Of a DNA stretch of 64,000 nucleotides, positions 1-6,791 are shown one piece after another. This stretch comes from Streptomyces zingiberis (GTDB lineage: Bacteria > Actinomycetota > Actinomycetes > Streptomycetales > Streptomycetaceae): positions 124,001 to 188,000 of the forward strand of contig NZ_JAATEN010000006.1 in the NCBI RefSeq assembly GCF_012034935.1, in the 5' to 3' direction. Numbering within the stretch: the stretch's first letter is position 1; every line of letters begins with the position of its first letter. The position numbers were made by a program, and so were the translations under genes. The notes under the pieces were generated by a model. The model worked only from the letters and a program-made list of their open reading frames with translations, ran no database searches and was not told the DNA's origin.

Positions 1-393
1 CATGACGAGGAGGTGCCCCCCGTCCGCGGCCCGGAGCTCCCGGATGCGGGCGACGGCCTGGTCGCCGGGGATGTGCTCGCTGTTCCAGCGCAGGTCGCCC
101 TCGCCGAGCGTGCCGGAGACGACGTACTTGCGGATCTCGTTCATGCGGTCGGAGAAGGGGTCGCCGGACCGCTCCGGCCAGGCGTCCGCCATCGTGCTCC
201 AGGTGCGGCGGCCGAAGAGCAGCCCCTCGGCCCCGGACAGGCCCTCGTCCACGTAACCCCCCAGCACCTCGGGCTCGAAGAAGGGGTGGGTCCAGCCGCC
301 GTGCGCGAACCCGCCCTCGGTGTCCTCCTCCGGCCCGCCCGGGGCCTGCACGACGCCGTCCAGGCTGATGAACTCGCTGACCACCATGCGCAC
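1..393 (-). CDS. Dihydrofolate reductase family protein (RibD C-terminal-like), partial
   Basis: 131 codons are visible; the gene runs leftward and is cut by the left edge, so its C-terminus is missing. The N-terminus reads VVSEFISLDGVVQAPGG, the start typical of actinobacterial dihydrofolate-reductase/RibD_C-type oxidoreductases, followed by GLLFGRRTWSTMADAWP, the usual LLxGRxTY-like block. These proteins bind NADPH and are probably reductases, but most of the small family members have no known substrate. The GTG start at 393 has an AGGAG-type ribosome site just upstream; an in-frame ATG at 387 is an alternative. No partner gene is visible. Confidence 0.85.
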   Translation of the reverse strand, partial: MRMVVSEFISLDGVVQAPGGPEEDTEGGFAHGGWTHPFFEPEVLGGYVDEGLSGAEGLLFGRRTWSTMADAWPERSGDPFSDRMNEIRKYVVSGTLGEGDLRWNSEHIPGDQAVARIRELRAADGGHLLVM

Positions 394-1031
394 GGGGCTC
401 ACTCCTCTTGTTCCGCTCCCGGTGTTACGGCAGTGCAGACGGCGGGCCGGCCCGGAACTCATCGCCCCGGCACCGGGGAGCTGTGTGATGTGGGACACAT
501 TGGCATACCGGGCGGCGAGAGGCGCCGCGCTGCGCGCCGGCCTCCACACCCGATCAAGCGGAGCGGAGAAAGCGCTGACATCGGGCCGGCCTTCCGGCAG
601 GCCGACGCCCCGGTGGACACCGCCACGGAGACGCACCTCGCGAACACCGCGGCGCCGGCACTCCGATCACCCGCCTGAACTGGGGGTACGGTGGATTCCG
701 CGACCTCCCCGGACGCCGGGTCTTCCCGGATCCCGGTGAACGCCGACGGCACGCCCACCCCGAAATCCTCACCACCGTTCCGTGCCGGACCCGTTGACGA
801 GAAAGCGCTTACCCTCTACTTTCCGTTCAGCGGCCCGCACCGTCCCTCTCGCCCCCGGCCCCCGCCGACGGCAGGACGCCCCGCCCCGGACCGCGCACGA
901 CCGGCCCCCGCTTCCCCGCCCGGGGACGCGCCGGGCCGCGCACGCCCAGCTCACCGTTCAGCCCGCACGCGCGAAGGCTCCTCGCCGGGCGCGTGCGGAA
1001 CCAGCGGAATTCTCCCGAAAGGCACAGTGGC
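394..1031. other. Intergenic region with the pectate lyase promoter
   Basis: 638 bp between two divergently placed genes. Open frames here have no recognisable protein features. The only clear element is the promoter at 794-822 described separately; the rest shows nothing I can support. Confidence 0.6.
794..822 (+). promoter_or_regulatory. Sigma-70-type promoter with LacI/GalR-like operator in the spacer
   Basis: TTGACG (794-799) and TACTTT (817-822) are separated by 17 bp. The spacer contains GAAAGCGCTTAC, centred on the AAGCGCTT palindrome, which resembles LacI/GalR-family operators (CRE-like). It lies about 210 bp upstream of the pectate lyase start, so the transcript would have a long leader. 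No LacI-family gene is in the window, so the regulator would act in trans. Confidence 0.55.
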
Positions 1032-1859
1032 ATGCGTCTTCGTCCCCCACTCTCGCGTCTCCGCCGGGCGGCTCTCGCCGGGCTCGGCGCCACCATCCTC
1101 GCCGCGTCCTCCGTCCTCGCGGGCGGCACGGCGGGCGCCGCCGGCACCGCCGGCACGTCGGCCGCCGCCGCGGCCTGGCCGAACCCGAGCAGCAGTGTGC
1201 CCGTCTCCTCCACGATCAGCGTCTCCGGCACCTACGACGGCAAGCTCCAGCGGTTCTACGGCAGCGGCAGCCTCGGCAGCGGCGGCCAGGACGAGGGCCA
1301 GAAGCCCCTGTTCAACCTCGCCGACGGCGCGACGCTGAAGAACGTCGTCCTCGGCGCCCCCGCCGCCGACGGCGTCCACTGCGCCGGGAGCTGCACGCTC
1401 CAGAACGTCTGGTGGGAGGACGTCGGTGAGGACGCCGCCACCTTCAAGGGCAAGTCGTCCTCCGCGCGTTACACCGTCAGCGGTGGTGGCGCGCGGAAGG
1501 CGTCCGACAAGGTGTTCCAGTTCAACGGCGCCGGCACGCTGACCGTGACCGGCTTCCAGGTCTCGGACTTCGGCAAGCTGGTGCGCTCCTGCGGCAACTG
1601 CTCCACGCAGTACAAGCGCTCGATCGTGGTGCAGAACACCGATGTCACGGCGCCCGGCAAGCAGATCGTCGGCATCAACCAGAACTACGGCGACACCGCG
1701 AGCCTCTCCGGCATCCGCGTCCACGGCGACAGCAGCAAGAAGATCAAGCCGTGCGTCCGCTACGAGGGCAACAGCTCCGGCAAGGAGCCGAAGGAACTCG
1801 GCAGCGGGTCCGACGGCACGTACTGCAAGTACAGCTCGTCGGACATCTCGTACAACTGA
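1032..1859 (+). CDS. Secreted pectate lyase, polysaccharide lyase family 3
   Basis: 275 residues. An N-terminal Sec signal peptide (RRAALAGLGATILAASSVLA, about residues 10-30) is followed by a short Ala-rich linker and a compact parallel beta-helix domain. Family PL3 signatures are visible: DGVHCAGSCTLQNVWWEDVG with the paired cysteines, then EDAATFKG, KVFQFNGAGT and VQNTDVTAPGKQIVGINQNYGD. PL3 enzymes cleave de-esterified pectate by Ca2+-dependent beta-elimination outside the cell. The ATG at 1032 has GAAAGG about 10 nt upstream and directly precedes the signal peptide. There is no carbohydrate-binding module. It stands alone, with its own promoter and a terminator 14 nt after the stop. It fits a plant-polymer lifestyle together with the xylanases at 14.6-17.7 kb. 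Confidence 0.93.
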   Translation: MRLRPPLSRLRRAALAGLGATILAASSVLAGGTAGAAGTAGTSAAAAAWPNPSSSVPVSSTISVSGTYDGKLQRFYGSGSLGSGGQDEGQKPLFNLADGATLKNVVLGAPAADGVHCAGSCTLQNVWWEDVGEDAATFKGKSSSARYTVSGGGARKASDKVFQFNGAGTLTVTGFQVSDFGKLVRSCGNCSTQYKRSIVVQNTDVTAPGKQIVGINQNYGDTASLSGIRVHGDSSKKIKPCVRYEGNSSGKEPKELGSGSDGTYCKYSSSDISYN

Positions 1860-1873
1860 TCGGCGTACGAGCC

Positions 1874-1901
1874 GGTGCCCCCGCCGCCGGGCGGGGGCAC
1901 C
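1874..1901 (+). terminator. Hairpin terminator after pectate lyase
   Basis: A perfect 12-bp stem (GGTGCCCCCGCC with its complement) and a 4-nt loop begin 14 nt after the pectate lyase stop. There is no U tract, as is common for Streptomyces terminators. The rest of 1902-2336 holds GC-rich sequence with no supported gene. Confidence 0.7.
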
Positions 1902-2336
1902 ACCCCACTCGCTCCCCTCCCCCACCCCCGCCGCACCGGCTCCCCGCCGCGCGCACGGAAGTTCTCGGCGCGAGACCGGCGCCCCCACCGCGGGTGAACC
2001 GCGTCGAGCCCGTGACCCGGCGGGCACCCGGGCCGGGCGGCGGGCCAGGAGCCGGCACGTCCGCCCCGCCGCGCCGCGCCGCGTGGCGCCACGGGGGCGT
2101 GCCGGCTCCGTTCCCTTCCCTCCCTCCCCGCCGCGCCTCGTTTCCGGCCCTCCGGCCCTCCGGCTCTCCGGTGCGGCGGGGGTGGTGATGTGCGGCCAGG
2201 GGGCGCGGGGCAGGTGCCGAGAACGGTCCCGTGGCGGTGACCCGATCCGGGGGGGCCGGTCTCCGGCCCGTCTCCGGCCCGTCTCCGCGTGCCGGCCCGG
2301 CGGCTCCGGGAGGCGGGTGACGTCTCAGCTGACGTC

Positions 2337-3434
2337 TCAGCCCAGTCTTTCGACGACGCGGATGACGGCGAGGCAGCTCTCGATGAAATCCCGGGCGGCT
2401 GCGGGCGTGACGTCCCCGGCCCCGTGCAGGGCCCGGTTCCGCAGGTCGCGCAGCTGGTCGAACGCGCTGACCGCGTCGGGCGGCAGCCCCACCCGCTCCA
2501 GCCGGCGCACCATCTCGGGCGCGGTGGCGCGCTCGGCATCGGCGAAATGCTCCCCCAGCACCCCGGCGCTCACGCCGATCAGAACGCTCCACGCCTCGTC
2601 CACGGCCCGGAGCGGGAAGTCGCCGGCCAGCCGCCACGCCTCGTCCAGGACACCACCGCCCCGCAGCGGAGCCTGGGCCTGCGCGGGGTCGCGGACCCGG
2701 CGCTTACGGCGCCTGGTGCGCTCGGGGGTCCAGGGGACGGGGTACGGCCCCCCGTCCGTTCCACCCGGCCCGGGACCCTGCGGGGGCGGGGAGCCGTACC
2801 CGGGGGGCGGGAAGCCGTACCCGGGGGACGGAGGCCCGTAGCCGGGCGCGGGGAACGGGGGCGGGGACACCGCGCCGTCACCGGCGGGAGGGGGAGGCGG
2901 CGGGACCGGGCCCGGGTCCGCGCCCGGGTCGGGCTCCGGGGCCGGGGGCGAACCCGGTGGAGGGGCCGAACCCGGTGGCGGGGTGTCGTCCCGCGACGGC
3001 GGACCGGCGGGCTCCGGAACCGGCTCAGGCCCCTGCGGCCGGCCATCCGGCTGTGGCTCCGGATGCGGCTCCGTTTCCGTTTCCGGCTCCGGTGGGACGG
3101 GGACCGGAACGGTGTCCCAGGGCGTCCACGGAACCGGCGGCGGGACGGGCGCCGGGGCCGGAGCGGGTGCCGGCACAGGAGCCGGAGCGGGTACCGGAGC
3201 CGGGAACGGGGGCGGGACACCAGCCCTGTCCGCCTGATCGGCCGCCGCCTGCGCCTGCCGCAGGGTGTCCCGCACATCGAGGGCGAACTCGACGGCCCCG
3301 GCCGGGGTTTCGAGCCGCGTCATCCGCCGGAACGCCTGCCCGAGATGACGCCGCAGGCTCCAGACCAGCCCGACGGTCACCAGCGGCCAGGCCAGCGCCT
3401 CGACGTACTTGAGGACGAGTTCCGCGATCTCCAC
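2337..3434 (-). CDS. Proline-rich membrane-anchored protein with C-terminal HEPN/DUF4145-like domain
   Basis: 365 residues from a GTG start at 3434. Residues about 5-25 form a single membrane segment (YVEALAWPLVTVGLVWSL) followed by a basic, amphipathic stretch. Residues about 65-240 are very rich in proline, with PAPV repeats and GYG-PPP repeats, and are probably extended or disordered. The C-terminal 120 residues are helical and end with LRDLRNRALHG, matching the R-x4-H pattern of HEPN domains and the style of DUF4145. HEPN domains are often RNases or nucleic-acid binders in defence systems, but that role is not shown here. The gene is divergent from the SnoaL-like gene. Function unknown. 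Confidence 0.72.
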   Translation of the reverse strand: MEIAELVLKYVEALAWPLVTVGLVWSLRRHLGQAFRRMTRLETPAGAVEFALDVRDTLRQAQAAADQADRAGVPPPFPAPVPAPAPVPAPAPAPAPVPPPVPWTPWDTVPVPVPPEPETETEPHPEPQPDGRPQGPEPVPEPAGPPSRDDTPPPGSAPPPGSPPAPEPDPGADPGPVPPPPPPAGDGAVSPPPFPAPGYGPPSPGYGFPPPGYGSPPPQGPGPGGTDGGPYPVPWTPERTRRRKRRVRDPAQAQAPLRGGGVLDEAWRLAGDFPLRAVDEAWSVLIGVSAGVLGEHFADAERATAPEMVRRLERVGLPPDAVSAFDQLRDLRNRALHGAGDVTPAAARDFIESCLAVIRVVERLG

Positions 3435-3533
3435 CCGCCCATGATCCCGCCAACTCCGCCTCCGGCAAGGCCCGTACCCGACTCCGTGACGGAGAAGAGA
3501 CGTGCCCCGGGGCGGGGCGCGGAGGGCGGGGCC

Positions 3534-3564
3534 GGGTGACCACACACAGTCGGGTGACCACACA
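3534..3564 (+). repeat. Two 13-bp direct repeats (iteron-like)
   Basis: GGGTGACCACACA occurs at 3534-3546 and again at 3552-3564, spaced 18 bp start to start, just upstream of the palindrome at 3587-3612. They lie between the divergent membrane-protein and SnoaL-like genes and could be regulator-binding repeats. Confidence 0.6.
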
Positions 3565-3586
3565 AAGGCCCCGGGTGGTACGGTGC

Positions 3587-3612
3587 GGTTAGTTATCGAT
3601 CGACCACTAACC
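3587..3612 (+). promoter_or_regulatory. TetR-type operator candidate
   Basis: 26-bp near-perfect dyad with arms GGTTAGT and ACTAACC around a CGATCG centre; 22 of 26 positions are symmetric. It ends 21 bp before the SnoaL-like start, and a TetR gene follows in the same operon, so autoregulation is likely by analogy with other TetR loci. Confidence 0.6.
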
Positions 3613-3633
3613 ACTCCGACCCGTGGAGACCGC

Positions 3634-4107
3634 ATGGCCACCGAGCAGGACCCCACCGGCCGCCGCACCGCCGCCCAGCACGCCCTGGCCGAGCATCTGC
3701 GCCTCACCTCCGCGGGCGAGGTCGACGCGTGGGTGAAGCTGTTCACCCCGGACGGGGTGCTGGAGCTCCCCTACGCGCCGGACGGCGTGCCCCGGCGGGT
3801 CGAGGGGCGGGACGCGCTGGTCGCACACATGCGCCACTTCCCCGAGACCTTCGACGTCGAGTTCCGCGACCTGGTCTTCCACGAGACGCTCGACCCGGGT
3901 CTCGCGATCGCCGAATTCCGCTCAGTGGGCACCGCACTGCCGACGGGCAAGCCGTACGAGCAGACGTGCATCTCCGTCGTCCGCACCGATGACGACGGGC
4001 TCATCACCCACTACCTGGACTACTGGAACCCGCTGGTGGCGATCGAGGCGCTCAACCCCGGCGACGCACCCTCCGGCCCCGGCCCGGGCGTGACTTTCGG
4101 GGCCTGA
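3634..4107 (+). CDS. SnoaL-like / NTF2-fold protein
   Basis: 157 residues, the usual size of a single cone-shaped NTF2/SnoaL domain. The fold signature is visible: an N-terminal helix, then DAWVKLFTPDGVLELPYAP, VEGRDALVAHMRHFPETF, and strands ending in ITHYLDYWNPLVAIEAL. Such proteins act as small isomerases, cyclases or ligand-binding proteins; the substrate cannot be inferred. The ATG at 3634 has GGAGA about 7 nt upstream. It lies 24 nt before the TetR gene on the same strand and behind a palindromic operator, so it is probably the main target of that regulator. Confidence 0.85.
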   Translation: MATEQDPTGRRTAAQHALAEHLRLTSAGEVDAWVKLFTPDGVLELPYAPDGVPRRVEGRDALVAHMRHFPETFDVEFRDLVFHETLDPGLAIAEFRSVGTALPTGKPYEQTCISVVRTDDDGLITHYLDYWNPLVAIEALNPGDAPSGPGPGVTFGA

Positions 4108-4131
4108 GGCCACCGTGCTTAACTGAGCCCC

Positions 4132-4680
4132 ATGCCCGCCGCCGGCACCAGCACGAAGAGCGACGAACGACGCCGGACCATCGTGGCCGCCGCGGTCGAG
4201 TGCTTCGCCCGAAAGGGTTTCTACGGTACGACGACCCACGAGATCGCCGACTGGGCCGGCATCTCCCAGCCGTACCTCTACCGCCTGTATCCGAACAAGG
4301 AAGCCCTGTTCGCGGCGGTCGTCGACCACGTGTCCACCGTCATGACCGAAACCCTGACCGCGCACGCGCCGGCATCGGGCGGGGCCGGCGAGGCGCCCGG
4401 CGCGGCGCTGGACGCGGCGCGCGGTGCCTACGCTGCCCTCGTCGCCGACCGGAACATCCTCCGCTTCCTCATGCACGCGAACTGCGCCGCGGGCGAGCCG
4501 CTGGTGCGGCAGGCCGTACGCCGGTGCTACGCGAAGCAGGTCGCCACCGTTCAGCAGCTCCTGGGCGACGACGAGGCCGTGCGGCACTGGTTCGGTGCCG
4601 GGATGCTCGACAACGTCGCGACCATGCTCGGACTGGCCGACGTCGACGAGCCCTGGGCCCGCGTCCTCACCGCCCGCTGA
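4132..4680 (+). CDS. TetR/AcrR family transcriptional regulator
   Basis: 182 residues. The N-terminal helix-turn-helix is canonical (AAVECFARKGFYGTTTHEIA, then ISQPYLYRLYPNKEALFAAV). The C-terminal ligand-binding half is all helical, with FLMHANCAAGEPLVRQAVRR and HWFGAGMLDNVATMLGLAD. It is likely to repress its own operon with the upstream SnoaL-like gene through the dyad at 3587-3612; this is inference from context. The small molecule sensed is unknown. Confidence 0.9.
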   Translation: MPAAGTSTKSDERRRTIVAAAVECFARKGFYGTTTHEIADWAGISQPYLYRLYPNKEALFAAVVDHVSTVMTETLTAHAPASGGAGEAPGAALDAARGAYAALVADRNILRFLMHANCAAGEPLVRQAVRRCYAKQVATVQQLLGDDEAVRHWFGAGMLDNVATMLGLADVDEPWARVLTAR

Positions 4681-4714
4681 CCCGGCCCGGGCCCCGGGCC
4701 AAGGAGTACCAGGA

Positions 4715-4915
4715 ATGAAGAACCCAGGCCAGAGCACGCCTCACCTGCCGGGCGCGATATGGCGCAGCAGCAGCTACAGCGGCGGTAACAACGAGTGTGT
4801 CGAGGTGGCCCGTCTCCGGGACGCCGTCCCCGTCCGGGACAGCAAGCGTCCGGCCGGGCCGGTGATCGGCTTCAGCCCCGCCGCGTGGCGCGGGTTCCTC
4901 GACAGCCTGCGCTGA
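4715..4915 (+). CDS. DUF397 domain protein (orphan)
   Basis: 66 residues covering a full DUF397 domain: IWRSSSYSGGNNECVEVA, then VPVRDSKRPAGPVIGFSPAAW and a terminal FLDSLR. In Streptomyces these small proteins nearly always sit beside an XRE-DUF5753 regulator, with which they act in development and antibiotic control. Here no such partner is adjacent; the neighbours are a TetR gene 34 nt upstream and a convergent small gene. The ATG at 4715 has a good AAGGAG ribosome site. Confidence 0.88.
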   Translation: MKNPGQSTPHLPGAIWRSSSYSGGNNECVEVARLRDAVPVRDSKRPAGPVIGFSPAAWRGFLDSLR

Positions 4916-4959
4916 GCCGGCCGGGAGTACGCGGCAACGCCGTATCTGCTCCGCGTGGT

Positions 4960-5000
4960 GGGCCGGGGCCGCCACCCCGTGGGCAGCCGCGCCCCGGCCC
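4960..5000. terminator. Bidirectional hairpin between convergent genes
   Basis: GGGCCGGGGC at 4960-4969 pairs with GCCCCGGCCC at 4991-5000, with further pairing inside the 21-nt interior. It lies between the ends of the DUF397 gene and the leftward TIR/NTPase series and could stop both. Confidence 0.6.
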
Positions 5001-5022
5001 CCTGCCGCGAACTGTTCCTCCC

Positions 5023-5469
5023 TCAGGCGTCCGGCTCCGGTTCGCCGGAGCCGGAGTGGATGGTCAATCCTGTGATCAGGCCGCTCTGGATGACCGGCCC
5101 GTTCCTGACTTCGCCGTTCACGACGTTGTGGACACCCTCCAGTGAGGGTGACGGTGTGTCACCGCGGCCGAGTTCATCGAGGAGACGGCCGAGTTCCCGG
5201 CCGGCCGCCGGGTCGGTTCCGAGCAGGCCGGCCAAGCGGGACCGCCACTCGGCTTCGACCAGGGCCGCCGCCTCCTCGTCGTCGTCGCGGTGGGCGGCGA
5301 CGAGGACGCGCCTGGAGCGTTCGAGTTCGCCGGCCGGGGCCCGCCCGGCCCGCCCGCCGCCGAGGAGCCTGCCGATCCGGTCCCTGATGTGCGGCCAGGA
5401 ATCGGACACCATCAGGCCGACCAGTGTGGATGCCGCCGTCCCCGCCAGCGCCAGGATCTCGGACTCCAT
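5023..5469 (-). CDS. Small protein with C-terminal amyloid-signalling (BASS/RHIM-like) motif
   Basis: 148 residues. The N-terminus (about 1-37) is a hydrophobic/amphipathic helix region (SEILALAGTAASTLVGLMVS, then WPHIRDRIGRLL), the middle (50-102) is helical and charged, and the C-terminus (about 113-138) reads VHNVVNGEVRNGPVIQSG followed by LITGLTIHS. That N-x-V-x-G-x-V-x-G-P-V-I-Q-x-G-x-x-x-G pattern resembles the RHIM-like bacterial amyloid signalling sequences (BASS) associated with NLR-type proteins. Known proteins of this layout pair a short effector or membrane-active N-terminus with the motif; that role is inference here. It is the last gene of the leftward series, 52 nt after the membrane-protein gene, with GGGAG before ATG. 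Confidence 0.8.
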   Translation of the reverse strand: MESEILALAGTAASTLVGLMVSDSWPHIRDRIGRLLGGGRAGRAPAGELERSRRVLVAAHRDDDEEAAALVEAEWRSRLAGLLGTDPAAGRELGRLLDELGRGDTPSPSLEGVHNVVNGEVRNGPVIQSGLITGLTIHSGSGEPEPDA

Positions 5470-5521
5470 GGGTCACTCCCTTCCGTCGGAACGGGCTCCG
5501 GCCGGTGCGGACGGCGGCCGG

Positions 5522-6718
5522 TCAGGGTCCCGGGGCATGAGGCCACGAGGTCTCCCCGTTCGAGGATTCGGCGTTCGGGAAACCGCTGTCCGGGGAATCG
5601 CCGCCGAACGGGGAGGGCTCATCCGGGTCACCGGGGTCACCGGGGTCATCAGGGGCGGGGCCCGGGGGCCTGGGAGTGAGGTCGAAGTGGAGCCGTAGGG
5701 CCTCGGCGGCGTCGGGCCGTCCGTCCTGTTCGAGGAGGCTCGCGATCTGCTCCGCCAGGAGCAGACGCTGCGGTGCGTCGGCCGCGAAATCCACGGAGCG
5801 GAGAAAGGCGTCCAGGTGCTCCCCCGGACCGTCCGCGCGAGGGACGCCGTTTCCGGCGCCGTACCGGCCGTGCCACTCGTCCCCCGGGAGGGGCGGGGCC
5901 ACCGGCGCGGCTTCGGCGGCGGACGCGAGGTGCGGTACGAGGGCGTGGTACCGCTCCGGGATGTCCTCGTCCCTGGCCGCCGAGGAGAGCTGGGCGAGCA
6001 GACCGATGTCACCGACGGTTCTCTCGACCTGGTCGTCGTTCTTCGCCAGCCACCAGACGACGGCGCTGCCGGTGTTCCTCAGCACGTCCTTGCCGAGGTA
6101 CTCCCGGCGGCTCTGTTCGTATTTCCGCTCGTGCTGCCACACGGCCTCGTCCTTGCGGACGGCGGCGAGCTTGTCCAGTCGTTCCTGGTCGCGCTCGGAG
6201 AGGGTGAGGGTGACGGATTCCGCCATGGCCCGCAGATGCCCCGTCGCGTCGGGGCGCATCAGTCCCAGCGCTCCGTTGAGTTCGTGCTGGACGAGGCCCG
6301 CCCGGCCCGGTTCACGCTGCTCGGTGATCGCGCGGGCTCGTGCGATCACGGCCTCGGCGGCGAGGCCGCCCGGGTTCACCACCGGTTCGTCCACGGCGGC
6401 GCCCGTCGGGCACCAGCGCACGGTGGCGGTGAAGAGAAAGTCGTAGTCCGCCCACTTGCTCGGCAGGGTGACCCCGCTGACGCGCAGCTCCCTGCGTTCC
6501 ACGGGTTCCAGCGGCAGATGCGCCACCATCTCGGGTGGCACCAGGGCCGGGCGGCGGCGCGCGGACCAGGTCACGGCCACCGGGGCGCCCGCCAGCACGA
6601 CGAGCAGCAGCCCCCAGGCCCAGCCCGGCCACTCCAGGCACAGGCCGAGGACGGAGAGCAGCAGGCCGCAGATGACGGTCAGCAGTACCGTCACGGTCGT
6701 GCGACCGGAATGGTTCAC
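5522..6718 (-). CDS. Membrane protein of the TIR/NTPase locus, function unknown
   Basis: 398 residues from a GTG at 6718 that has GAGGGGG at good spacing; an ATG at 6745 would add nine residues. Two adjacent hydrophobic segments lie near the N-terminus (TVTVLLTVICGLLLSVLGLC and WAWGLLLVVLAGAPVAVTW). A cytoplasmic-looking domain follows, with LTLSERDQERLDKLAAVRKD, a charged helix, WWLAKNDDQVERTVGDIGLL, and a Pro/Asp-rich C-terminal tail. I recall similar uncharacterised proteins in Streptomyces but no named domain. It lies 73 nt downstream of the NTPase gene in the same direction, so it is probably co-transcribed and may be the membrane component of the system. Confidence 0.75.
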   Translation of the reverse strand: MNHSGRTTVTVLLTVICGLLLSVLGLCLEWPGWAWGLLLVVLAGAPVAVTWSARRRPALVPPEMVAHLPLEPVERRELRVSGVTLPSKWADYDFLFTATVRWCPTGAAVDEPVVNPGGLAAEAVIARARAITEQREPGRAGLVQHELNGALGLMRPDATGHLRAMAESVTLTLSERDQERLDKLAAVRKDEAVWQHERKYEQSRREYLGKDVLRNTGSAVVWWLAKNDDQVERTVGDIGLLAQLSSAARDEDIPERYHALVPHLASAAEAAPVAPPLPGDEWHGRYGAGNGVPRADGPGEHLDAFLRSVDFAADAPQRLLLAEQIASLLEQDGRPDAAEALRLHFDLTPRPPGPAPDDPGDPGDPDEPSPFGGDSPDSGFPNAESSNGETSWPHAPGP

Positions 6719-6791
6719 GGTGGTGTCCCCCTCGGTTCTCTTCATCGGTCGGGGTGATGGTCGGGTCGTCGCCGGGTGCCGCGCACGCGCG

